This document shows positions 1 to 7,896 of a stretch of 64,000 nt of DNA, piece by piece. This stretch comes from Bilifractor sp002394235. GTDB lineage: Bacteria > Bacillota > Clostridia > Lachnospirales > Lachnospiraceae. Under the pieces are notes generated by a model that saw nothing but the letters and a program-made list of their open reading frames with translations, was not told where the DNA came from and searched no databases. The stretch is from NCBI RefSeq assembly GCF_052118845.1, contig NZ_JBQKGJ010000007.1:1-64000 (forward strand), given 5' to 3'. Position 1 is the first letter of the stretch; each line of letters opens with the position of its first letter. The position numbers and the translations under genes are program-made.

Positions 1-140
1 TATGCGATTTCGAAGGCAACAGGTATGAGGATGAAGCGCGAACGCGCGAAATCCGAATACCTGTAGGATTGCGGGAGTGCGAAGCACGGAGCAATCCGTA
101 GCTTATACAGTTTGTGGCACTGTTTACTATTACCGGGCGT
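1..140 (+). repeat. Structured intergenic repeat, copy A (cut by window edge)
   Basis: This is the 3' two thirds of the repeat seen complete at 48698-48905. Hairpin H1 (19-64) has stem ACAGGTAT/ATACCTGT, a GA/GA internal loop, stem GGAT/ATCC, a GAA/GAA internal loop and a GCGC-rich tip. Hairpin H2 (66-97) has stem GGATTGC/GCAATCC, a purine internal loop, then GTGC-GAA-GCAC. It is followed by the conserved tail TATACAG...TGTGGCAC. The rest of 141-342 holds no gene that I can support. Confidence 0.85.
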
Positions 141-342
141 AATTCTCATACAGGTCTCATACACTTCAGAAGTTTTCATCCTTGGATTGACGCGGATTGG
201 TGCAGAAGACTATAATAATAACAATAAGCCTTAGCGGGAAAGTATGTCCTTCATAGATCCATATCCCGCTGGCGGGGCAGTACAGATCATTATCTGGTGT
301 GGATTGCCCCGGGTTTCGGACTTTCGCAGGGAGGAACATTTC

Positions 343-1047
343 ATGAAGAAATCTGTTATAACCGTTCTTTTAGCAGGTGCCATTGCTGTTTCCGCCGCTG
401 GATGCGGGAACCGTACCTCCGGCACTGCGCCGTCCGTTGAGAAGAGCACCGCGGCTGAAGTGACGGAAGCAGCATCGTCTTCCGACAGCAGTGCGGAAGG
501 CTCTCAGTCTGAATCCATTGTTTCTTCCTCGTCCGGAGAATCAGTTTCATCGGATTCCATGTCTTCATCCGTGTCTTCGTCCTCACAGAACAGTGTCGCA
601 CCCGAGACGGAAGCTCTGACCGCAGTTGCCGTCAGTTCGGATGATTCCGCTGCTTCTCTTGAAAGCTCTTTCGGAGATGTTCTTGATATCTGTACAAGCT
701 GGGGACCCGGAACGGCTGGCTCTTCACTGCAAAGCGTGTTATCAGCGGTTACGCTGATCACCTGGGCAAATACAAATGATGTGAAGGATATGGATCAGGA
801 TAAACTTCTCGGTATTGTCATGGATGTAATCGACAAATCGGATGATACAGAAAAGGACGCACTTGCGGCAAACTGGAGAACAATCTACGACACCGGTGAC
901 AGTATTCTGAATGACCCGACAAATCTGTATGGAATCATGAGCGATGCCGGCTGTTATGATGAGGGAATAGCAATTGTGCAGAACGCGGATTCTGCAAAGA
1001 ACTGGGAGACACTCAAGCTTCTGATCGAGAGAAATGCTTTTGAGTAA
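343..1047 (+). CDS. Ser-rich lipoprotein of unknown function
   Basis: A predicted 234-residue secreted lipoprotein. The start at 343 is chosen because a GGGAGG ribosome site lies just upstream and the protein then begins with a classic lipoprotein signal: MKK, a hydrophobic stretch and an AAGC lipobox with Cys21 as the lipidated residue. Residues 25-115 are a low-complexity Ser/Glu/Thr linker of the kind that spans the peptidoglycan. Residues about 120-234 form a compact, mainly helical acidic domain with two further Cys residues; I do not recognise its family. The next gene is also a secreted wall protein with a Ser-rich linker, so a cell-envelope role is likely, but the function is unknown. 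Confidence 0.8.
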   Translation: MKKSVITVLLAGAIAVSAAGCGNRTSGTAPSVEKSTAAEVTEAASSSDSSAEGSQSESIVSSSSGESVSSDSMSSSVSSSSQNSVAPETEALTAVAVSSDDSAASLESSFGDVLDICTSWGPGTAGSSLQSVLSAVTLITWANTNDVKDMDQDKLLGIVMDVIDKSDDTEKDALAANWRTIYDTGDSILNDPTNLYGIMSDAGCYDEGIAIVQNADSAKNWETLKLLIERNAFE

Positions 1048-1090
1048 AAATACGGTTATAAGCAGGCAAGATAAGAAGAAATAAACTGAC

Positions 1091-1139
1091 TGAAAAAGAC
1101 AGAATTGACAGAACGTGAAAAAGACAGAATTGACAGAAC
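1091..1139 (+). repeat. 25-bp direct repeat, two copies
   Basis: A 24-base unit beginning TGAAAAAGACAGAATTG occurs at 1091-1114 and again at 1116-1139, between the lipoprotein gene and the NlpC/P60 gene. It is one of several short tandem duplications between genes in this window. Confidence 0.85.
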
Positions 1140-1160
1140 ATCATTGGAAAGGCAGGACCA

Positions 1161-3299
1161 TTGAGACAGAATCAGATAAGAAAAAAGCTCGGTATTATTG
1201 TGACTGCACTGGTAATTGCATCGATTACGGCGGCTCCGTCCGCACTCGCTGTGTCAGCGGATGAGATCACGACCGCTTCTTCTTCAGCGGTAACGGGGAG
1301 CAGCCAGGTGCCGGACAGCAGTATCGCATCCTCGTCTGCCGGGGCAGGAACTACTGGGACAGCAGTACCGTCTGCTCCTGCGACGACGACTCCGGACGCA
1401 GGAAATCAGGGGACGGGAGAAATTGCTTCTCCTGGAGCATCGTCTGAAACAGCGGGATCTGTTCCAGAGAGTTCAGCTTCTTCATCGGAGACAGGTACTG
1501 TGTCTTCCAGTTCCTCTGCATCCACACAGAGCGCTTCCGGGTCGGCCGGTGCTTCGGAATCATCCGCTGTGAAAGAAAATGGATCGTCTGACGAGAGCTC
1601 CGGGAATAAGGCTGCGGATGGGCAGAAGGACACCGATGGACTGACGATTACAGATACAGCAGGAGAGACACCGGCTTCTGATTCGACCGGGGCGAATGGG
1701 GGCGAGGCAGAAGGACCGCAGAGAGCTCCGACCGGATCCCGTACGGTTGTTCCGCCTGAATATCTGAAGGTATCCAATCTTCGATTTGAGACGATCGGTA
1801 AGCACCCGGTTTTTGCCGCGGAGGATATGAATATCTATATGTCGGCTGCCACATCCGCTCAGGTGGTCGGACATATCACGAAAAGCGGCATCATGTACCG
1901 CCTGAAGGATGAGGGGAACGGGTGGCTGTATGTCGAGTCCGGAGAGGTCCGCGGTTTTATTCCTGCTTCTTCAATCCGGTCGGAGGTAGCTGCGAAGCAC
2001 CTGATTGCGGCGCGTTATCGGCTTGGAAACGCTCATACAGATGAAGAAAAGGCCGAATTCGACTGGAGCCCTTATTTTGCCTCGAAGACAGTTGAGATCT
2101 GGGACAATGAGGCGTTCACACACACGAACACAACGACGCGAGAAACCATCGCTGAAAAGCATAATCTGCTCACGCTATCCGCAGTGAATATTACAGAACA
2201 GCCGGATCCGAACAGCACAGTGGTCGGCACTATTCCGGCAAACGGCCTTCTGTACAAGATTGAAAACGCAGGAAGCGACTGGTTCTATGTGGAATCCGGT
2301 GACTGCCGGGGATTTGTTCCGAGGAGCAGTGTCCGGGGCGGCAGAGAAGTCAATGCTGAGGTTGCGGCAGCAGGAGAGAGCAGTTTCGCGGGAGCCACAG
2401 AGAAGGTCAGCCCGAAGGATAACCGGGCGTTCTATTACAGTCTGTCTTCGGTAACCCCCTGGTCCGAGAAAAAAGACCTCGGTGCTTCAATTATCAAAAA
2501 CGCCTCCTATTACATCGGAAACAATTATGTATGGGGAGGAACCAGTCTGACGGATGGCGCGGACTGTTCTGGATTTGTGCAGACGCTTTACGGTGAGTTC
2601 GGGATATCGCTCCCGAGAGTGGCACAGGATCAGGCACAGGTCGGCGCGAAGGTTTCACTGGAGGACGCGGTTCCCGGAGATCTCTGTTTCTACCGGAATG
2701 CTGCGACCGGTGAGATCTATCATGTGGCAATATATGCCGGAGACGGGAAAACAATTGAGGCCTACAGCTCAAGCCGCGGGATTATCGCGACGACCGTCTA
2801 CACGCCGGATTTGTGCTGGTGTACCCATGTGCTTCCTGACCAGACGAATGAGCCGGACGCCCTGACGGCGGGGGATTCTGCGACAGTCACTCCGGCTGCG
2901 TCCGCGGGCGGTCAGTATGGTTATGGTATATGGGACAATTTCTGTGCGGCGGGAACTTTTGAGAGAGGGCTGAAGGAAAAGTACGGAGATTTTGATGCGG
3001 AGGGTTTTGGAAGAATCAGCGGAAGATACGTGATTTCCTGTATGCCGTCCTTTGGTAAGGTCGGAGACCTTATTGATTTTACACTCTCGAATGGAACTGT
3101 ACTGAAAACGATTGTCGGAAGCAACATGACTCCGTCTGATAATCAGTGGGGACTGGCGGGAGGAAAGAACGCCATTTCCTTTATGGCTGCCGGAAGAACC
3201 TGGAAGGAAGGGCATCCGGTTCCGGGAACTGCGGAGTTCCATCCGGAATGGAACGCGGCAGTTCAATCGGCTCACAATTACGGTTCGATTCTTGGCTGA
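1161..3299 (+). CDS. Secreted NlpC/P60 wall hydrolase with two SH3 domains
   Basis: A 712-residue secreted peptidoglycan hydrolase. It starts at TTG 1161 behind an AAAGGCAGGA ribosome site. In order: a signal peptide (1-33), a long Ser/Thr/Ala-rich linker (34-195), a bacterial SH3 domain near 215-275, a second near 335-385, an NlpC/P60 catalytic domain about 440-560, and a 125-residue C-terminal domain (588-712) that I do not recognise. The P60 motifs are clear: VWGG, then GADCSGF with the nucleophile Cys near 467, and YHVAIYAG with the catalytic His near 519. P60 enzymes cut the D-Glu to diamino-acid bond of stem peptides; the SH3 domains would hold the wall. It could act in cell separation or wall turnover. 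Confidence 0.9.
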   Translation: MRQNQIRKKLGIIVTALVIASITAAPSALAVSADEITTASSSAVTGSSQVPDSSIASSSAGAGTTGTAVPSAPATTTPDAGNQGTGEIASPGASSETAGSVPESSASSSETGTVSSSSSASTQSASGSAGASESSAVKENGSSDESSGNKAADGQKDTDGLTITDTAGETPASDSTGANGGEAEGPQRAPTGSRTVVPPEYLKVSNLRFETIGKHPVFAAEDMNIYMSAATSAQVVGHITKSGIMYRLKDEGNGWLYVESGEVRGFIPASSIRSEVAAKHLIAARYRLGNAHTDEEKAEFDWSPYFASKTVEIWDNEAFTHTNTTTRETIAEKHNLLTLSAVNITEQPDPNSTVVGTIPANGLLYKIENAGSDWFYVESGDCRGFVPRSSVRGGREVNAEVAAAGESSFAGATEKVSPKDNRAFYYSLSSVTPWSEKKDLGASIIKNASYYIGNNYVWGGTSLTDGADCSGFVQTLYGEFGISLPRVAQDQAQVGAKVSLEDAVPGDLCFYRNAATGEIYHVAIYAGDGKTIEAYSSSRGIIATTVYTPDLCWCTHVLPDQTNEPDALTAGDSATVTPAASAGGQYGYGIWDNFCAAGTFERGLKEKYGDFDAEGFGRISGRYVISCMPSFGKVGDLIDFTLSNGTVLKTIVGSNMTPSDNQWGLAGGKNAISFMAAGRTWKEGHPVPGTAEFHPEWNAAVQSAHNYGSILG

Positions 3300-3403
3300 C
3301 CGGCTTCTGAAATACCCGGAGAGCTTTCCAGCTGATGGGATTTTGAAATATTCCGCCTTCGGAAGCGGTAATTCCGATATGCAATCCATGTAAGGAGAAA
3401 AGA

Positions 3404-3415
3404 ATGCGATTATGA
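3404..3415 (+). other. Three-codon leader ORF (MRL) overlapping the next start
   Basis: ATG CGA TTA TGA sits 6 bases after the AAGGAG site at 3392-3397, the ideal spacing. The ATG of the following gene (3412) is 14 bases from that site, and its ATG overlaps the TGA of this mini-ORF. Ribosomes may start here and re-initiate at 3412. This is inference from spacing only. Confidence 0.35.
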
Positions 3416-4314
3416 ACGACTCAATTTCAATAAATGAAAAGAACTTTCCGAATGCGGACTGGTTTTATCTGAAAAACGGAAATATTGCGGCGGTCCTTCC
3501 GGATCCTGATTCGGAGAAGATCCGTGAGAAGGAGTTCTGCAGACGTTACCACCTTTTTGCGGCGGTATACAGCAGCTCTGAGGAAAGCGAGGAGGACAAG
3601 GTCCTCAGATTTGAGAAGGAGTACGACCCTAGGGGCGGAAAGGCAATGTATGCCTATGTCAGCGACGGATCACGGTTCTGGCTTGCTGCTGTCGGTTCTG
3701 AAGTCGTATCCGAACTGGGCAAAGACCGTGAGGAGACCGGAAAGTATTTGAAGAGGGTTCTGGCTATCTGGAAATCGGAAAAAATATGGACGCTTCAGAC
3801 GGTTGCCTTGTATGACGCGGCATCCGGAAAGGAAGTGGATCACTTCACCGGTATCCGTTCCTGCGGCAAGACGGATGAGGACATTCTCCGTGATTCCGGG
3901 ATGCTGAAGAAATATAAAACAGGGATTGAGACAGATCTCTACAGCGGATTCAAAGACATATCCGGTGTCCTGAATTCGGTGGAGAGCTATCGGATGCAGA
4001 AATCGAAAAGTGCGGTGCTTGCGCTGAATAGGGATAGAGAATATTACACGATCTGCAAGGGAAATGAGAGACGGATGGTTTGCTATCGGGCTTCTGACGC
4101 CCGGACGCACTGCATTCCTGTTTATACGGATCGTACGGAAGCGGCACGCGCAGCTTCTTCGCGCGGCAGCGAATACAGCGTTCGGACAATGAATCTGCGG
4201 GAGCTTGTTGGAATGCTTGAAAAGCCTTCCTTCAGTGAGGTGAGACTGTATACGACAGACGGTAGTACTACATTGGATGCACAGACGGTCATCAGCCGTT
4301 ACAATGAGACATGA
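3412..4314 (+). CDS. Protein of unknown function, cotranscribed with glpP
   Basis: A 300-residue soluble protein with no signal peptide and no membrane segment; I do not recognise the family. It is charged throughout, with alternating short strands and helices. It ends in the ATGA overlap (4311-4314) with glpP, so the two genes are translationally coupled and form an operon. The start at 3412 has an unusually long spacing from the AAGGAG box because of the overlapping leader mini-ORF. A role linked to glycerol or central carbon metabolism is possible from the coupling to glpP, but nothing in the sequence itself shows it. Confidence 0.75.
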   Translation: MNDSISINEKNFPNADWFYLKNGNIAAVLPDPDSEKIREKEFCRRYHLFAAVYSSSEESEEDKVLRFEKEYDPRGGKAMYAYVSDGSRFWLAAVGSEVVSELGKDREETGKYLKRVLAIWKSEKIWTLQTVALYDAASGKEVDHFTGIRSCGKTDEDILRDSGMLKKYKTGIETDLYSGFKDISGVLNSVESYRMQKSKSAVLALNRDREYYTICKGNERRMVCYRASDARTHCIPVYTDRTEAARAASSRGSEYSVRTMNLRELVGMLEKPSFSEVRLYTTDGSTTLDAQTVISRYNET

Positions 4315-4892
4315 ATAAGGAATTTCTGGATAAACTGGAGGACAGTCCGATTGTGGCGGCTGTCAGAAATGACGAGGGCCTTGAGGCCTGCCTGAAGACA
4401 GAGGTTGAGATTGTATTTGTTCTCTATGGCGATGTGTGCAGTATCTCCGGAATCACAGAGCAAATCGCAAAAGCCGGGAAGACACCGGTCGTTCACCTGG
4501 ATCTGATTGACGGATTGAGTCAGAGGGAGGCTGCCGTTGATTTCCTGAAGAAGAGGACCATGGCGCAGGGAATCATCACGACGAGGAGCAGTCTGATCTC
4601 CTGCATCAAGGACCGGGGACTTGCAGCGGTTCTTCGTGTCTTTATTCTGGACAGCAGAGCAATGGACACCGTCGGGAAGCTGACCAGACAGAGCTATTCA
4701 TCACAGCCGGATGTGATTGAGATTCTTCCTGGAACGCTGGCGCCGAAGGTGATCAGCAAGATCCGGAGATCGGCGAATCTGCCGCTGATCTGCGGAGGAC
4801 TCATCAGTGACCGGGAGGATGTGATGAACGCGCTGGACCACGGAGCCATCGCGGTTTCCGCCACCAGTCCGGCGATCTGGGATATGCTGTAG
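4311..4892 (+). CDS. glpP: Glycerol-3-phosphate responsive antiterminator GlpP
   Basis: A 193-residue RNA-binding antiterminator of the GlpP family, known from Bacillus subtilis. When loaded with glycerol-3-phosphate, GlpP binds the leader mRNA of glycerol genes and stops transcription ending early. Family features seen are the N-terminal SPIVAAVRN motif, VHLDLIDGLS, the ITTRSSLI stretch, the PGT phosphate-binding turn and CGGLISDRED near the C-terminus; together they describe a TIM-barrel phosphate-binding fold. Its start overlaps the upstream stop (ATGA). The likely target is the terminator-like leader of glpK at 14688-14743, about 10 kb away. Confidence 0.93.
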   Translation: MNKEFLDKLEDSPIVAAVRNDEGLEACLKTEVEIVFVLYGDVCSISGITEQIAKAGKTPVVHLDLIDGLSQREAAVDFLKKRTMAQGIITTRSSLISCIKDRGLAAVLRVFILDSRAMDTVGKLTRQSYSSQPDVIEILPGTLAPKVISKIRRSANLPLICGGLISDREDVMNALDHGAIAVSATSPAIWDML

Positions 4893-5046
4893 CAGAGGAA
4901 TCAGGCATCGGGATCGCGGAGTGTTTTTATCATTTGGAATCAGTATTTTTCAGAAAGACTATCGCAGGTGAGAGAGGCCTCCGGTAATGAGGCGGGTATT
5001 TCAAATGCGGTAGTCATTTTATATGATTGTCGATGAAGGGGAAACC

Positions 5047-6441
5047 ATGAAAAATATTACGGAAATCATCAATCAGTTCGACTCGCTGGTCTGGGGCATT
5101 CCCATGCTTGTGCTGTTGCTTGGAACAGGCGTTTTCCTGAGTATTCGTCTTCGCTTCATGCAGTTTCGCAAGTTCGGATATATCATGAAGAAGACTGTCG
5201 GACAGCTGTTCGTTCGCAAGGAGAATCAAAATGGAAGTCTGACCCCGGTACAGGCGCTCAGCACGGCGCTGGCGGGAACAGTCGGAACCGGAAATATCGC
5301 CGGCGTTGCGGGTGCGATCGCAATTGGCGGGCCGGGCGCTATTTTCTGGATGTGGATAGCGGCTCTGTTTGGAATGTGTACGAAATACTCGGAGATTCTG
5401 CTTGCCGTTCATTTCCGCAAGAAGAACAGCAATGGAGATTTTGTGGGCGGTCCGATGTACTATATCCAGAACGGACTCGGTGCCAGATGGCACTGGCTGG
5501 CAGTTCTGTTCTGTGTTTTCGGCTCTATAGCCGCGATCGGTACAGGAAATATGACCCAGATCAATACCATCGTTACCTCGATCGGAGCAGTTGTCACATC
5601 CTTCCAGCCGAACCTTCCTGCGGGAGACCTTCAGGCGCTTTATATGGTGATCGGTATTATTGGAGCGGTCCTGACCATTCTCGTATTGTTCGGAGGTATG
5701 CAGCGAATCGGAAGCGTAACCGAAAAACTGGTTCCGGTGATGGCACTTGTATACATTGTGGCGGCACTGGTCGTGGTTCTGGGAAATGCCGGCATGATCG
5801 GATCTGTATTTTCCGATATTTTCAGGGGTGCCTTTGATCCGAAATCCATCAGCGGCGGGCTTGCAGGTGTAGCGGTTCAGCAGGCAGTGAAGGCCGGATT
5901 CGGAAGAGGTATTTTCTCGAATGAGGCCGGACTTGGAACGGCACCGATTGCGCATGCGGCTGCAGATGTCGAGCATCCGGTTCAGCAGGGAATGTATGGT
6001 GTATTTGAAGTTTTTGCGGATACCATCGTTATCTGTACGCTGACAGCGCTTGCGATCCTGATATCCGGCAAGGCCGAGGCCTTTTATGGAAAGACCGCAG
6101 GAACGGATCTGACCATTATGGCGTTTGGAACAGTGCTTGGAACAAAGCTGGCAGCCATTGTAATCGCCGTATGTATTGCCATGTTCGCCTATTCGACATT
6201 GCTTTCCTGGAGCCTTTATGGGAGCAGATGTTTTGAATTTATTTTCGGAACGACCGGTTCAAAGGTATATCAGGCGATCTATGTAATCTTCGTTGTGGTC
6301 GGAGCAAATGTAAAGCTGGGACTTGCCTGGACGATTGCGGACGCCTCGAACGCACTCATGGCGTTTCCAAACCTGATTGCCGTGCTTCTGCTTTCTCCGG
6401 TTGTTGTTCAGCTCACGCGTGAATATAAAGGGATGAATTAA
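5047..6441 (+). CDS. Sodium:alanine/glycine symporter (AGCS family)
   Basis: A 464-residue integral membrane transporter importing alanine or glycine with sodium (or protons). The start at 5047 is favoured over the in-frame ATG at 5023 because AAGGGG precedes it at good spacing. The AGCS signature is plain near residues 75-105: GTVGTGNIAGVA followed by GGPGA and FWMW. A second family motif, GRGIFSNEAGLG, occurs near 285. About ten hydrophobic segments span the protein. Length is normal for the family (450-480). Its stop overlaps that of the convergent AraC gene in a shared TTAA. I see no regulatory RNA in the 150 bases upstream. Confidence 0.93.
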   Translation: MKNITEIINQFDSLVWGIPMLVLLLGTGVFLSIRLRFMQFRKFGYIMKKTVGQLFVRKENQNGSLTPVQALSTALAGTVGTGNIAGVAGAIAIGGPGAIFWMWIAALFGMCTKYSEILLAVHFRKKNSNGDFVGGPMYYIQNGLGARWHWLAVLFCVFGSIAAIGTGNMTQINTIVTSIGAVVTSFQPNLPAGDLQALYMVIGIIGAVLTILVLFGGMQRIGSVTEKLVPVMALVYIVAALVVVLGNAGMIGSVFSDIFRGAFDPKSISGGLAGVAVQQAVKAGFGRGIFSNEAGLGTAPIAHAAADVEHPVQQGMYGVFEVFADTIVICTLTALAILISGKAEAFYGKTAGTDLTIMAFGTVLGTKLAAIVIAVCIAMFAYSTLLSWSLYGSRCFEFIFGTTGSKVYQAIYVIFVVVGANVKLGLAWTIADASNALMAFPNLIAVLLLSPVVVQLTREYKGMN

Positions 6442-7646
6442 CGAGCGTGCGTTTCTGATTTCGTGACAGATTTTCGATATTCCCTGGGTGTGCAACCGTA
6501 TTTTTTGCGAAAGACATTCTGAAAATAGGACTGTGAGGAGAAGCACAGATATTCGCTTATCTCACTGATCGTTTTATCGGTGTAGCGCAGAAGGCTTCTG
6601 GCCTCCTCCAGTTTCCGCCGCATGATATAGGAACTGATATGGAATCCAAGCTCTTTTTTGAATTTTCTGGAGAGAGTACTTCGGTCCATTTTCAGTTCCT
6701 TTGCTATATCACTGACAGATATGTTTCGATTGATATGATTCGAGATAAACTGAATGGCGCGAAAGACATCCGTTGACATACCGCTGGGAATTTTCGCGTC
6801 AGAAACTCTTCTGGTGAAATCCATTGTCGCTGTTGCGGTTAACAGCGTGATAGCTGTGGCATCTGTCATACGCTCCGCTTCCTGAATGTAGGAATCGGAG
6901 AGCTGATAGGCAGTTTCAATATCGAGACCTCCGGAGATTGCGTGACGAGTCATAAGCGCAATAGTGATGATAAAGATATTCTTCGATTGCCGCAGGGAAT
7001 CCTGAGCGACAGAACCGATGTCAAGCGGTGGAACCGTTTTCATGAAATCCTTCAGGCCATTCAAATCTCCCCGTTCGACAAATCCATAGTAGGCCTGCTC
7101 AAAAAAGTAGGTATCATGATAATGCTGTTCCTCCTTGCGCTCATAGAGCAACCTGGAGTGTACATTTCCTATTTCTTCTTCCCTTTCATGATTTACAATT
7201 CCAAACCGTGCAAAGATGTCAATGTCGTTTCCGGTCAGCTCTGTATAGATTAATGCAAGGATATTCAGAAACTGATCCAGAGAGAAAAGAGGCGTCTGAT
7301 GAAAAAAATCTATGATCTGAAGCCGCATCTGCACCGGGAGGCTGTAAGCGGAAATGAGATGATCAATTGCCTCGTCACCTAAGGGTATTGAGCAGACCGG
7401 ACCTAAAACGACAGACTCACCGGTCTCCGGGTTTCTGCAGAAGCCAAAATAGGCAAATTCTTTTGTCGTCAGATAAAGAAGATTATCTTGTGCAGAGAGC
7501 AATTGGTCCTTATAATGCTCCAGATAATCATCCGGAAGGCTGAGAGAAGGATAAACAGCCTTCAGATTACTCTTTACGTAATAGTGGGTCGGCACATAGG
7601 TGGCATGATAAATCATGTTTAGCTTTTGTTCAAAATCTATGTTCAT
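6438..7646 (-). CDS. AraC-family regulator of the adjacent glycoside locus
   Basis: A 402-residue transcription factor. The C-terminal 100 residues (about 300-398) hold two helix-turn-helix units typical of AraC: VSDIAKELKMDRSTLSRKFK, then ISEISEYLCFSSQSYF followed by F-K-YGCTPREYR. The N-terminal 290 residues are a long sensor region without an obvious cupin; longer AraC proteins of this layout are common in Clostridia next to glycoside genes. It is transcribed divergently from the GPH importer-GH3-GH78 operon and is the obvious candidate for its activator. Twin repeats in the shared intergenic region are candidate binding sites. The inducer is probably a rhamnose- or glucose-containing plant glycoside or a breakdown product. 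Confidence 0.88.
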   Translation of the reverse strand: MNIDFEQKLNMIYHATYVPTHYYVKSNLKAVYPSLSLPDDYLEHYKDQLLSAQDNLLYLTTKEFAYFGFCRNPETGESVVLGPVCSIPLGDEAIDHLISAYSLPVQMRLQIIDFFHQTPLFSLDQFLNILALIYTELTGNDIDIFARFGIVNHEREEEIGNVHSRLLYERKEEQHYHDTYFFEQAYYGFVERGDLNGLKDFMKTVPPLDIGSVAQDSLRQSKNIFIITIALMTRHAISGGLDIETAYQLSDSYIQEAERMTDATAITLLTATATMDFTRRVSDAKIPSGMSTDVFRAIQFISNHINRNISVSDIAKELKMDRSTLSRKFKKELGFHISSYIMRRKLEEARSLLRYTDKTISEISEYLCFSSQSYFQNVFRKKYGCTPREYRKSVTKSETHAR

Positions 7647-7774
7647 TAATGAAGCCTTTCTTTTATCTTCTGTAGATTTTCATGTTTAAAGATATTCAGA
7701 CTGCTATATTTTGATTCTTCGATATTTCAATGATTTGCTTCTTATCCGTAATAAGTTTCTTCCGATAATGCCTT

Positions 7775-7807
7775 AATTTTACAATATATCATCACAATTT
7801 TACAATA
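7775..7807 (+). promoter_or_regulatory. Twin direct repeats, candidate AraC operator
   Basis: AATTTTACAATA occurs at 7775-7786 and again at 7796-7807, a 21-bp step (two helical turns on one DNA face). That is the typical geometry of AraC half-sites. It lies between the divergent AraC gene and the GPH importer gene. Confidence 0.45.
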
Positions 7808-7896
7808 AAAAGGGCTATTTTCCTGTTAGACTGTTCATAAAAGAACCGTTATGGGGCCCGGCCAGCTCGGATATCGATGTTTTACAGGAGGAGATT

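Noticed and set aside
4920..5040. Possible glycine riboswitch before the AGCS symporter
   Set aside because: There are GAGAGAGG-like stretches but the conserved glycine-aptamer core is not present, and no expression platform can be drawn.
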